DNA of 64,000 nt, from assembly GCA_038049695.1 (NCBI GenBank), contig CP142459.1, forward strand, positions 72,205,001-72,269,000. The letters run 5' to 3'. The notes under the pieces are model-generated. The model was not told the DNA's origin, did no database searches, and saw nothing but the letters and a program-made list of their open reading frames with translations. This stretch comes from Cinnamomum chago. Taxonomy: Eukaryota; Streptophyta; Magnoliopsida; Laurales; Lauraceae. Position numbers and translations under genes: made by a program. This document shows, in pieces, positions 21,754-33,898 of this stretch (the first letter of the stretch is position 1; each line of letters starts with the position of its first letter).

Positions 21754-22909
21754 ATTGAGCACGGCCTATCTATTAATAACTAAACCCCATGACCAAAGCC
21801 CAATCCATGAGCTCCCACAAAAAAAAAAAAAAAAACACTCTACTTTTTAATGGAAAAGATTAAAATGCTACTCTCTCACGTTTTGATTCTACTACACCCT
21901 AACTTTTGTTCTCTGTTATATTGACCAGTTACTTCACTTCAAAGGTAAAGTTAATTTACTATTTATTTTATTTATTGTGATTTGATATTATTTCATCCAA
22001 ATGTTATTCATATATGTCCATCCATCATATTGTGAACTAAGCCCAGACTAGTGACCCATCAACAAGTAAAAGAAGGAAAAAAAGCTTAAAAAATCGTTTT
22101 GCAAGATTTCCGCCGTATGTATCCGCGGTATACTTGCAATTTCTTACGAATTTTGGAGGACAAAAATTGGAAAATGCGAATTTACCGCCCGTGCCAGCAA
22201 CGGTAAAGTTGCGTGAGTGTCCAAATAAAGTCTCAGGACCTTTCCATTACCAATTAACATAAAATAGAATGAAAGAATCCACCGTTGTGTTTTTTCTTAT
22301 AGCCCATATATAGTGAACTCCCATATGATATGAATAGAGAGAAAAAAAATCACAAAAGATGACTTTGGCAATTGACACATGTGGAATTGATTTTCTCTTC
22401 TTTTAAACATTTATACTTCCCCTTAAATAAAAGTAGAAATATATAAATGGTCATCAAATAACATCCCCATAATTAAAGAATAAAATCCGAGATATCACTC
22501 TATTAAAGCAATTTGTTCCTGTCTAAAACTCCATCCTTAAACCTTCTATCACTCGTAGTCTTTAATGATCATCGGTGTGATTCACTTGATAATAAATTCT
22601 TAAAAATTCAATTCCACGCAAACAAAGGGGCCCGTAAGAGAACACATCTATGAAAGAAATTTTAAAAGCACTTAGTGTTATCACGTATCTAATCTAAACC
22701 ATTAACACAAGATTTTGCAATCTTGTAATCAACATCTAAACTTGGTTTTCATTGACATGCTAAGATTTGGAAACTCTCTGGACCTAACCAACAAGCCGAA
22801 GGACTGATGGAACTAGTCAAATCAAGCTCGATAACTATTTAGGACCGTAGCTAAACACCACATAGTCGATTACATGCACAGAAAATCAGTGATGCGTCGA
22901 CTACTAGGG

Positions 22910-22917
22910 CATGTTTG
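22910..22917. repeat. 8-bp target duplication, left (hAT-like in U1)
   Basis: CATGTTTG, matching CATGTCTG at 23468-23475 in seven of eight bases. Confidence 0.75.
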
Positions 22918-23467
22918 TAGGGTTGCAGACGGAATGGTTTCGGATCGGAAAAATAGTGGACCTGGACATGTTTCTAAATAACGATTCCGGTTCCGAATCC
23001 GGTTATGACTCGGAACCTGTTTAGTTGGTTCTAGACCCGACTCCTATAGGAAAGCCCAGATCCGGGTCCACCTAGAGGACTGGAATCTAGTTCCAAAATC
23101 GATTCTAATTTATCTTTTTCCTTCAATTTTCTTAAAATCTTTTCATTCAGCTTATAACAGTGCGTCAAAGTCAACCACCTCTAATATTGTATATAAAAAT
23201 GTCCAAAAAAAGTTGATTTTGAGGTACAATTTACAAGACCAAACGCTCATAAGCCGGGTCCCGGGTCCTCAAGTCGGAACACGTTTGGACCCAGACCCGT
23301 TTATCAATCGGACCCTAAATTAGGTTCCGGACCCGTTTATGAATAAACGGAACCTAAATTAGGTTCCGGACCCGTTTATGAATAACCGGAACCTAAAATA
23401 AGTTCCAGACCCGATTTTTTTTACAGGTCGGAACTTTCGGGTAATTGGATACCCGTTAGCAACCCTA
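22918..23467. mobile_element. Non-autonomous hAT-like element in U1
   Basis: Starts TAGGGTTGCAGACGG and ends CCGTTAGCAACCCTA, giving imperfect inverted repeats of about 15 bp, flanked by an 8-bp duplication. Both traits are typical of hAT elements. Many GGACCCG/CGGGTCC words near the ends resemble the subterminal transposase-binding repeats of this superfamily. No transposase is encoded. A 39-bp stretch is duplicated in tandem at 23319-23357 and 23358-23396. Confidence 0.75.
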
Positions 23468-23475
23468 CATGTCTG
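23468..23475. repeat. 8-bp target duplication, right (hAT-like in U1)
   Basis: CATGTCTG; pairs with 22910-22917. Confidence 0.75.
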
Positions 23476-23914
23476 CGAGTATAGGACTTTTTTTTTGTCC
23501 TGTTGACATGAAGGTTTCGCTGGTTTCACGTATATTCTCAACCGTAGATATTAGGATCTTCGATTTTTTATGGTAACAATTATGCACCCTGCATAGAAGA
23601 ATAAATAATTTCGTAGAACCTAAGATACATTTAGTTTGGAAATTTCTCGGAAAATATAGGGCGTGCATGGCCATGAGATTGTTAAACACATACATAATTG
23701 TCATGGGCTGCATTCTCACTTTAAGACCAGCAAAAACGTTGTGCAATGCATGGGGTAAATAATATATGAAATAAGAAAGAGAAGGTTAAACGATCATAAC
23801 AGAATGGTGAGTCAAATATATGTTGACTGTAATGAAAATAGATAGACAGCTGTCAAAAGCTGTCTAAGAATGTCTATTCTCTCTTTCTAGGGGATTTTAA
23901 CGGGAAACTCCCCA

Positions 23915-23920
23915 TATATA
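23915..23920 (+). promoter_or_regulatory. TATA-like word in U1, conserved in the array
   Basis: CCCCATATATAGGATTCC recurs near the end of every complete unit, about 210 bp before the next unit start. It could drive a transcript through the next unit, but no initiation signal beyond the TATA-like word is visible. Confidence 0.25.
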
Positions 23921-24129
23921 GGATTCCTGCTGACCAAAAAGGCCAGACACAAGTTAGGCCTAGCTAGCGCAAGCCTTTGAGAGTCCTTTTCGCCAACTCA
24001 GATAGGCCTACTCGGGAGACGGAGAGTGGTCTAGTTAGGACTAGATCAATTTGGTTAACCTATAATCATCCTAAATTGAGGCAAGCATGCCCTTACTGAA
24101 TCAATTTTTCCGAGTTCAGTCCATCTTGT

Positions 24130-27100
24130 ACTTGGTTTGAGAGAGCCCATTCCGCTGCTATCTATTCCATAGTGAAACCCACTCGTCATCTGCAAGGATC
24201 CGATCCAAAAAGCCCAGATGTTGCTAATTTTTTAAAGTAGGATTTAGTCACGAGTGGACACAGCCCTATTCGTCGACTTCCCACTCACGAACTATTTCAT
24301 ATTTGGTAAGCTTACTTTACCGGTTAAGTAAAGTGAAGGGCTAATACGAAAGACGTTAAAAAGAGAGGGTCAAATAAAAAAAACATTAGGTTTCGAATAC
24401 CATCTCTTCCATGAAATAAAAAGGTTAAAAGGACACTCTCTCATGCAAGAGAATGATAAAAAAAGACTAAGGTTGTTCATTGACGAGGTAGGGCTATTCC
24501 AAGGAATGCCCAACATCCACTTCTAAACTAGAAGCCTAAACCTGGCCCAAGCATGAGTCATGCCTGAAGTTGTTGGCCCGAACCCAAGCGCATGGAAATG
24601 ATGAAGCCCGAGCCCAACCTATAGAAAAGAAAATTAAGCTTCTTACCAAGTCCTAAGCCAGCACAGCTGCTCTAGTCATATCACATTCCCTTTTAGGTCA
24701 TGGGCTTGAGTCCCCGCATTGCTGCTCCCTCCCTCCCTCATAAATATATAAATATATATATTTGGGCGGGACAGGAATATCGGCCCTCATGCACTAAGTG
24801 TAAATAAAAAAAAAAAACTGAGCACGACCTATCTATTAATAACTGAACCCCATGCCCAAAGCCCAATCCATGAGCTCCCATAAAAAAAAAAAAAAAAACT
24901 CTACTTTTTAACAGAAAAAATAAAAATGCTACTCTCACCTTTTGATTCTACTACACCCTTACTTTTATTCTCTGTTATATTGACTAGTTACTCCACTTCA
25001 CCGGCAAAGTAAATTTACGATTTATTTTATTTATTGAGATTTGATATTATTTCATCCAATTGTTATTCACACATGTCCATCCATCATATTGTGAACTAAA
25101 CCCAGACCAGTGACCCACCAACAAGTAAAAGAAGGAAAAAAAGCCTAAAAAATCGTTTTGCACTATTTCCGCCGTATGCATCCGTGGTAGTCCCGCGATT
25201 TCCGGTTTTCCTCCTCTCAGAGGGGAGGAAAACTGGAAATTGCGAATTTATGAGGACGAAAACTGGAAAATGCGAATTTACCGCCCATGCCAGCAGCGGT
25301 AGAGCTGCGTGAGTGTCCAAATAAAGTCCCAGGACCTTTCCATTTCCAATTAACAAAAAATAGAATGAAAGAATCCACAGTTGCATTTTTTCTTGAAGCC
25401 CATATATAGTGAACTCCCATATGATATTAATAGAGAGAAAAAAAAATCACACAAGCTGACTTTGGCTATTGACAAATGTGGAATTGATTTTCTAGTCTTT
25501 TTAATATTTATACTTCCCCATAAATAAAAGTAGAAATATATAAATGGTCGTCAAATAACTTCCCCATATTTAAAGAATAAAATCCGAGATATAACTATAT
25601 TAAAGCAATTTGCTCCTATCTGCAACTCCATCCTCAAACCTTCCATCACTCGCAGTCTTTAATGATCATCGGTGTGATTCACTTGACAATAAATTCTTAA
25701 AAATTCAATTCCATGCAAACATAGGGGCCCTTAAGAGAACACATCAATGATAGAAATTTTAAAAGCACTTAGTGTTATCACGTATCTAATCTAAAGCAAT
25801 GACACGGGATTTTACAATCTTGTAATCAACATCTAAACTTGGTTTTGGTTGACATGCTTAGATTTGGAAACTCTCTGGACCTAACCAACAAGCCAAAGGA
25901 CTGATGGAACTGGTCAAATCAAGCACGATAACTATTTAGGACCATAGCTAAACACCACATAGTTGCTTACATGCACAGAAAATCAGTGATGTGTCAGTTA
26001 CTAGGGCATGTTTGTTGGGTTGAAAACGGAACGGTTCCGGATCGAAACCATAGTGGACCCGGACATGTTTCTAAATAACGGTTCCGTTTCCGGATCCGGT
26101 CTTGACTCTGTACTTGTTTAGTTGGTTCTATACCCGACTCCGATAGGAAAATCCAGATCCGGGTCCACCTAGAGGACTGGAATCTAGTTCCAAAATCGAT
26201 TCTAATTTATCTTTTTCCTTCATTTTTCTTAAAATAAGCATATCATTTAGCTTATAACAGTGGGTCAAAGTCTACTACCTCTAATATAGTATATAAAAAT
26301 GTCCAAAAAAAGTTGATTTTGAGGTACAATTTGCATTATCAATTGCTGATAAGCCGGGTCCAGGGTCCACATGTCGGAACCCGTTTGGACCCGGACCTGT
26401 TTATCAATCGGAACCTAAATTAATGTACAGACCCGGACCCGTTTATGAATAATCGGAACCTAAAATAGGTTCCGGACCCGGTTTATTTACAGGTCGGAAC
26501 TTTCGGGTAATCGGATACCCGTTTGCAACCCTACATGTCTGCGAGTATAGGCTTTTTTTTTGTCCTGTTGAGATGAAGGTTTCACTGGTTTCATGTATAT
26601 TCTCAACCGTAGATATTAGGATCTTCGGTTTTTTATGGTAACAATTATGCACCCTACATAGAAGAATAAATAATTTCGTAGAACCCAAGATACATTTAGT
26701 TTGGAAATTTCTCAAAAAATATAGGCCGTGCATGGCCATGAAATTGTTAAACACATACATAATTGTCATGGGCTGCATTCTCACTTTAAGACCAGCAAAA
26801 ACGTTGTGCAATGCTTGGGGTAAATAATATATGAAATAAGAAAGAGAAGGTTAAACGATCATAACAGAATGGTGAGTCAAATATATGTTGACTGTAATGA
26901 AAATAGATAGACAGTTGTCTAAGAATGTCTCATCTATCTTTCTAGGCGATTTTAATGGGAAACTCCCCATATATAGGATTCCTGCTGACAAAAAAGGCCA
27001 GACACAAGTTAGCCCTAGCTAGCGCAAACCTTCGAGAGTCCTTTTCGCCAACTCAGATAGGCCTATTCGGGAGACGGAGAGTGGTCTAGTTAGGACTAAA

Positions 27101-27184
27101 TCAATTTGGTTAACCTATAATCATCCTAAATTGAGGCAAGCATGCCCTTACTGAATCAATTTTTCCGTGTTCAGTCCATCTTGT
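24130..27184. repeat. Array unit U2 (diverged)
   Basis: Contains an imperfect palindrome at 25194-25242 and the hAT-like element at 26015-26533. Sequence is intermediate between U1 and the homogeneous core. Confidence 0.93.
26015..26533. mobile_element. hAT-like element in U2
   Basis: 519 bp, TTGGGTTGAAAACGG to GCAACCCTA, flanked by CATGTTTG and CATGTCTG. Confidence 0.72.
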
Positions 27185-30100
27185 ACTTGGTTTGAGAGAG
27201 CTCATTCCGCTGCTACCTATTCCATAGTGAAACCCACTCGTCACCTGAAAGGATTTGATCCAAAAAGCCCAGATGTTGCTGATCTTTTAAAGTAGGATTT
27301 AGTCATGAGTGGACACAGCCCTATTCGTCGACTTCTCACTCACGAACTATTTCATATTTGGTAAGATTACTTTACCAGTTAAGTAAAGCAAAGGGCTAAT
27401 ACGAGAGACATTAAAAAGAGAGGGTCAAATAAATTCAAATAGCATCTCTTCCATGAGAAAAAAAGGTGTAAATTGCTGCTCCCTCCCTCCCTCATAAATA
27501 TATAAATATATATATATATATATTTGGGCGGGACGGGAATATCGGCTCTCAAGCCCCTAAGTGTAAAAAAAAAAAAGAAACTGAGCACGGCCTATTTATT
27601 AACAACTGAACCCCATGCCCAAAGCCCAATCCATGAGCTCCAATAACAAATAAAAAATAAAAAAAATACTCTACTTTTTAACAGAAAAAATAAAAATGCT
27701 ACTCTCACCTTTTGATTCTACTACACCCTTACTTTTGTTCTCTGTTATATTGACCAGTTACTCCGCTTCACCGTTAAAGTAAATTTACGATTTATTTTAT
27801 TTATTGCGATTTGATATTATTTCATCCAATTGTTATTCAGACATGTCCGTCCATCTTATTGTGAAGTTAGCCCAGACCCGTGACCCACCAACAAGTAAAA
27901 GAAGGAAAAGAAGCCTAAAAATTCGTTTTGCAGGATTTCCGCCGTATGCATCGGCGGTATTCCTGCAATATCCAGTTTTCCTCCTCTCAGAGGTTTCGAA
28001 TACCATCTCTTCCATGAAAAAAAAAGGTTAAAAGGACACTCTCTTATGCAAGAGAATGATAAAAAAAGACTAGGGGTGTTCATTGACGATGTAGGGCTAT
28101 TCCGAGGAATGCCCAACAGCCACTTCTAAACTAGAAGCCTAAACCTGGCCCCAAGCATGAGTCATGCCTAAAGTTGTTGGCCCGAACGCAAGCCGCATGG
28201 AAATGATGAAGCCCGAGCCTGACCTATAGAAAAGAAAATTAAGCTTCTTACCAAGTCCTAAGCCAGCACAGCTGCTCTGGTCTTATCACCTTCTCTTTGA
28301 GGTCATGGGCTTGAGTCCCCGCGTTGCTGCTCCTTCCCTCCCTCATAAATATATATATATAAATAAATATATATAAATATATATTTGGGAAGGACGGAAA
28401 TATCGGCTCTCAAGCCCTAAGTGTAAAAAAAAGAAAAAAAAACTGAGCACAGCCTATCTATTAATAACTGAACCCCATGCCCAAAGCCCAATCCATGAGC
28501 TCCCAGAAAAAATAAAAAATAAAAAATAAAAAAAATACTCTACTTCTTAACAGAAAAAATAAATATGCTACTCTCACCTTTTGATTCTACTACAACCTTA
28601 CTCTTGTTCTCTGTTATAATGACCAGTTACTCCACTTAACCGTTAAAGTAAATTTACAATTTATTTTACTTATTGTGATTTGATATTATTTCATCCAATT
28701 GTTATTCACACAATGCCATCCATCATATCTTGAACTAAGCCCAGACCCGTGACCCACTAACAAGTAAAAGAAGGAAAAAAATCCTACAAAATCGTTGTGC
28801 AGGATTTCCGCCGTATGCATCCGCGGTATTCCTGCAATTTCCAGTTTTCCTCCTCTCAGAGAGGAGGAAAACTGGAAATTGCGAATTTATGAGGACGAAA
28901 ACTGGAAAATGCGAATTTACCAACCATGCCAGTAGCGGTAAAGCTGCGTGAGTGTCCAAATAAAGTCCCAGGACCTTTCCATTTCCAATTAACATAAGAT
29001 AGAATGAAAGAATCCACAGTTGCGTTATTGCTTGTAGCCCATATATTGTGAACTCCCATATGATATGAATAGAGAGAAAAAAAAATCACACAAGCTGACT
29101 TTGGCAATTGACACATGTGGAATTAATTTTCTGGTCTTTTTAATATTTATACTTCCCCATAAATAAAAGTAGAAATATATAAATGGTCATCAAATAACTT
29201 CCCCATAATTAAAGAATAAAATCCGAGATATCACTCTAATAAAGTAATTTGCTCCTGTCTACAACTCCATCATCAAACCTTCCATCACCCGCAGTCTTTA
29301 ATGATCATCGGTGTGATTCACTTGTTATTAAATTCTTAAAAATTTAATTCCATGCAAACATAGGGGCCTTATGAGAACACATCTAAGAAAGAAGTTTTAA
29401 AAGCACTTAGTGTTATCACGTATCTAATCTAAAGCAATGACACGAGATTTTGCATTCTTGTAATCAACATCTAAACTGGTTTTCGTTTACATGCTTAGAT
29501 TTGGAAACTCTCTGAACCTAACCAACAAGCCGAAGGACTGATGGAACAGGTCAAATCAAGCACGATAACTATTTAGGACCGTAGCTAAACACCACATAGT
29601 AGCTTACATGTACAGAAAATCAGTGATGTGTCGACTACTAGGGCATGTTTGTAGTATTGCAAACAGAACGGTTCCGGATCGGAACCATAGTGGACCCGGA
29701 CACGTTTCTAAATAATGGTTCTGGTTCCGGATCCGGTCTTGACTCGATGCCTGTCTAGTTGGTTCTACACCCGGCTCCGATAGGAAAACCCAGATCCGGG
29801 TCCACCTTGAGGACTGGAATCTAGTTCCAAAATCGACTCTAATTTATTTTTTTCCTTCATTTTTCTTAAAATAAGCATATCATTCAGCTTATAACAGTGC
29901 CTCAAAGTCTCCTACCTCTAATATACTATATAAAAATGTAAAAAAAAATTAATTTTGAGGTACAATTTGCAATATCAATCACTGATAAACCGGGTCCCGG
30001 GTCCACATGTCGGGACCCGTTTGGACCCGGACCCGTTTATCAATCGGTACCTAAATTATGTAACGGACCCGGACCCGTTTATGAATAGCAGGAAGCTAAA

Positions 30101-30828
30101 ATAGGTTTCAGACCTGGTTTTTTTACAGGTCGGAACTTTCGGGTAATCGGATACCCGTTTGCAACCCTTCATGTCTGTGAGTATAAGCTTTTTTTGTCCT
30201 ATTGAGATGAAGGTTTCGCTAGTTTCACGTATATTCTCAACCGTAGACATTAGGATCTTCGGTTTTTTATGGTAACAATTATGCACCCTGCATAGAAGAA
30301 TAAATAATTTCGTAGAACCCAAGATACATTTAGTTTGGAGATTTCTTGGAAAATATAGGTCGCGCATGGCCATGAGATTGTTAAACACATACATAATTGT
30401 CATGGGCTGCATTCTCACTTTAGGACCAGCAAAAACGTTGTGCAATGCATGGGGTAAATAATATATGAAATAAGAAAGAGAAGGTTAAACGATCATAACA
30501 GAATGGTGAGTCAAATATATGTTGACTGTAATGAAAATAGATAGACAGCTGTCAAAAGCTGTATAAGAATGTCTCTTCTCTCTTTCTATGCGATTTTAAC
30601 GGGAAACTCCCCATATATAGGATTCCTGCTGACCAAAAAGGCCAGACACAAGTTAGCCCTAGCTAGCGCAAGCCTTTGAGAGTCCTTTTCGCCAATTCAG
30701 ATAGGCCTACTCGGGAGACGGAGAGTGGTCTAGTTAGGACTAGATCAATTTGGTTAACCTATAATCATCATAAATTGAGGCAAGCATGCCCTTACTGAAT
30801 CAATTTTTCCGTGTTCAGTCCATGTTTT
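27185..30828. repeat. Array unit U3, rearranged (partial unit fused to another)
   Basis: 3,644 bp. The first 808 bp (27185-27992) are a partial unit that has lost about 300 bp near 27470 and runs only to the centre of the palindrome. There it joins, at AGAGGTTTCG near 27988-27996, to sequence normally about 260 bp into a unit, which then continues to 30828 with a complete palindrome at 28834-28882. Confidence 0.9.
29652..30169. mobile_element. hAT-like element in U3
   Basis: 518 bp, flanked by CATGTTTG and CATGTCTG. The left end reads TAGTATTGCAAACAG and the last base is T rather than A. Confidence 0.7.
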
Positions 30829-31903
30829 ACTTGGTTTGAGAGAGCTCATTCCGCTGCTACCTATTCAATAGTGAAACCCACTCGTCACCTGCAAGGATCC
30901 GATCCAAAAAGCCCAGATGTTGCTGATTTTTTAAAGTAGGATTTAGTCACGAGTGGACACAGCCCTATTCGTCGACTTCTCACTCACGAACGACTTCATA
31001 TTTGGTGAGCTTACTTTACCAGTTAAGTAAAGTGAAGGGCTAATACAAGAGACATTAAAAAGAGAGGGTCAAATAAAAAAAATATTAGGTTTCGAATACC
31101 ATCTCTTCGATGAAAAAAAAAAGGTTAAAAGGACACTCTCTCATGCAAGAGAATGATAAAAAAAGACTAGGGGTGTTCATTGACGATGTAGGGCTATTCC
31201 GAGGAATGCCCAACAGCCACTTCTAAACTAGAAGCCTAAACCTGGCCCCAAGCATGAGTCATGCCTGAAGTTGTTGGCCCGAACGCAAGCCGCATGGAAA
31301 TGATGAAGCCCGAGCCTGACCTATAGAAAAGAAAATTAAGCTTCTTACCAAGTCCTAAGCCAGCACAGCTGCTCTAGTCTTATCACCTTCTCTTTGAGGT
31401 CATGGGCTTCAGTCCCCGCGTTGCTGCTCCCTCCCTCCCTCATAAATATATAAATATATATATATATATATGGGCAGGACGGAAATATCGGCTCTCAAGC
31501 CCTAAGTGTTAAAAAAAAAAAAAAAAACTGAGCACAGCCTATCTATTAATAACTGAACCCCATGCCCAAAGCCCAATCCATGAGCTCCCATAAAAAAAAA
31601 AAAAATACTCTACTTCTTAACAGAAAAAATAAATATGCTACTCTCACCTTTTGATTCTACTACACCCTTACTCTTGTTCTCTGTTATAATGACCAGTTAC
31701 TCCACTTCACCGTTAAAGTAAATTTACGATTTATTTTACTTATTGTGATTTGATATTATTTCATCCAATTGTTATTCACACAATGCCATCCATCATATCT
31801 TGAACTAAGCCCAGACCCGTGACCCACTAACAAGTAAAAGAAGGAAAAAAAGCCTACAAAATCGTTGTGCAGGATTTCCGCCGTATGCATCCGCGGTATT
31901 CCT

Positions 31904-31952
31904 GCAATTTCCAGTTTTCCTCCTCTCAGAGAGGAGGAAAACTGGAAATTGC
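31904..31952. repeat. 49-bp palindrome (example in U4)
   Basis: Arms of 24 bases, beginning GCAATTTCCAGTTTTCC and closing with its complement, meet around one central base (CTC-A-GAG). The right arm lies in a 30-bp block (31931-31960) that is repeated directly at 31961-31990 with two differences. Equivalent sites: 28834, 35001, 38070, 41138, 44237, 47305, 50402, 53472, 56542 (47 bp, still perfect), 59619 and 62246 (each with a mismatch). Such a sequence can extrude as a cruciform in DNA. Confidence 0.93.
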
Positions 31953-32721
31953 GAATTTATGAGGACGAAAACTGGAAAATGCGAATTTACCAACCATGCC
32001 AGTAGCGGTAAAGCTGCGTGAGTGTCCAAATAAAGTCCCAGGACCTTTCCATTTCCAATTAACATAAGATAGAATGAAAGAATCCACAGTTTCGTTATTT
32101 CTTGTAGCCCATATATAGTGAACTCCCATATGATATGAATAGAGAGAAAAAAAAATCAAACAAGCTGACTTTGGCAATTGACACATGTGGAATTAATTTT
32201 CTGGTCTTTTTAATATTTATACTTCCCCATAAATAAAAGTAGAAATATATAAATGGTCATCAAATAACTTCCCCATAATTAAAGAATAAAATCCGAGATA
32301 TCACTCTAATAAAGTAATTTGCTCCTGTCTACAACTCCATCATCAAACCTTCCATCACCCGCAGTCTTTAATGATCATCGGTGTGATTCACTTGTTATTA
32401 AATTCTTAAAAATTTAATTCCATGCAAACATAGGGGCCTTAAGAGAACACATCTAAGAAAGAAGTTTTAAAAGCACTTAGTGTTATCACGTATCTAATCT
32501 AAAGCAATGACACGAGATTTTGCATTCTTGTAATCAACATCTAAACTGGTTTTCGTTTACATGCTTAGATTTGGAAACTCTCTGAACCTAACCAACAAGC
32601 CGAAGGACTGATGGAACAGGTCAAATCAAGCACGATAACTATTTAGGACCGTAGCTAAACACCACATAGTAGCTTACATGTACAGAAAATCAGTGATGTG
32701 TCGACTACTAGGGCATGTTTG

Positions 32722-33239
32722 TAGTATTGCAAACAGAACGGTTCCGGATCGGAACCATAGTGGACCCGGACACGTTTCTAAATAATGGTTCTGGTTCCGG
32801 ATCCGGTCTTGACTCGATGCCTGTCTAGTTGGTTCTACACCCGGCTCCGATAGGAAAACCCAGATCCGGGTCCACCTTGAGGACTGGAATCTAGTTCCAA
32901 AATCGACTCTAATTTATTTTTTTCCTTCATTTTTCTTAAAATAAGCATATCATTCAGCTTATAACAGTGCCTCAAAGTCTCCTACCTCTAATATACTATA
33001 TAAAAATGTAAAAAAAAATTAATTTTGAGGTACAATTTGCAATATCAATCACTGATAAACCGGGTCCCGGGTCCACATGTCGGGACCCGTTTGGACCCGG
33101 ACCCGTTTATCAATCGGTACCTAAATTATGTTACGGACCCGGACCCGTTTATGAATAACAGGAAGCTAAAATAGGTTTCAGACCTGGTTTTTTTACAGGT
33201 CGGAACTTTCGGGTAATCGGATACCCGTTTGCAACCCTA
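32722..33239. mobile_element. hAT-like element in U4
   Basis: 518 bp between CATGTTTG and CATGTCTG; the left terminal repeat has decayed (TAGTATTGC) while the right keeps GCAACCCTA. Confidence 0.7.
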
Positions 33240-33898
33240 CATGTCTGTGAGTATAAGCTTTTTTTGTCGTATTGAGAAGAAGGTTTCGCTGGTTTCACGT
33301 ATATTCTCAACCGTAGACATTAGGATCTTCGGTTTTTTATGGTAACAATTATGCACCCTGCATAGAAGAATAAATAATTTCGTAGAACCCAAGATACATT
33401 TAGTTTGGAGATTTCTTGGAAAATATAGGTCGTGCATGGCCATGAGATTGTTAAACACATACATAATTGTCATGGGCTGCATTCTCACTTTAAGACCAGC
33501 AAAAACGTTGTGCAATGCATGGGGTAAATAATATATGAAATAAGAAAGAGAAGGTTAAACGATCATAACAGAATGGTGAGTCAAATATATGTTGACTGTA
33601 ATGAAAATAGATAGACAGCTGTCAAAAGCTGTATAAGAATGTCTCTTCTCTCTTTCTATGCGATTTTAACGGGAAACTCCCCATATATAGGATTCCTGCT
33701 GACCAAAAAGGCCAGACACAAGTTAGCCCTAGCTAGCACAAGCCTTTGAGAGTCCTTTTCGCCAATTCAGATAGGCCTACTCGGGAGACGGAGAGTGGTC
33801 TAGTTAGGACTAGATCAATTTGGTTAACCTATATTCATCATAAATTGAGGCAAGCATGCCCTTACTGAATCAATTTTTCCGTGTTCAGTCCATGTTGT

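Larger units (their letters stand above)
21070..24129. repeat. Array unit U1 (left edge, diverged)
   Basis: First unit, joined directly to copia sequence; it lacks the about 40 bp that precede the start word in other units. The palindrome is absent near 22137-22190, where the arms seem collapsed. The hAT-like element is the longest (550 bp) and has the best-preserved terminal repeats. Confidence 0.93.
30829..33898. repeat. Array unit U4 (short type B)
   Basis: 3,070 bp, with a perfect-arm palindrome at 31904-31952. Confidence 0.93.

Noticed and set aside
23465-23746. Minus-strand open frame of about 92 codons (starting MHNVFAG) repeated in every unit
   Set aside because: It recurs only because the DNA is repeated. 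Most differences I noticed between units change the amino acid, there is no recognisable motif, and length varies (92-134 codons) with nearby changes.
31805-32186. Two overlapping minus-strand frames of 86 codons in each unit
   Set aside because: They run through or end at the palindrome in different frames, show no family resemblance, and fuse into a 142-codon frame in U12 after a 2-base loss. This looks like chance openness.
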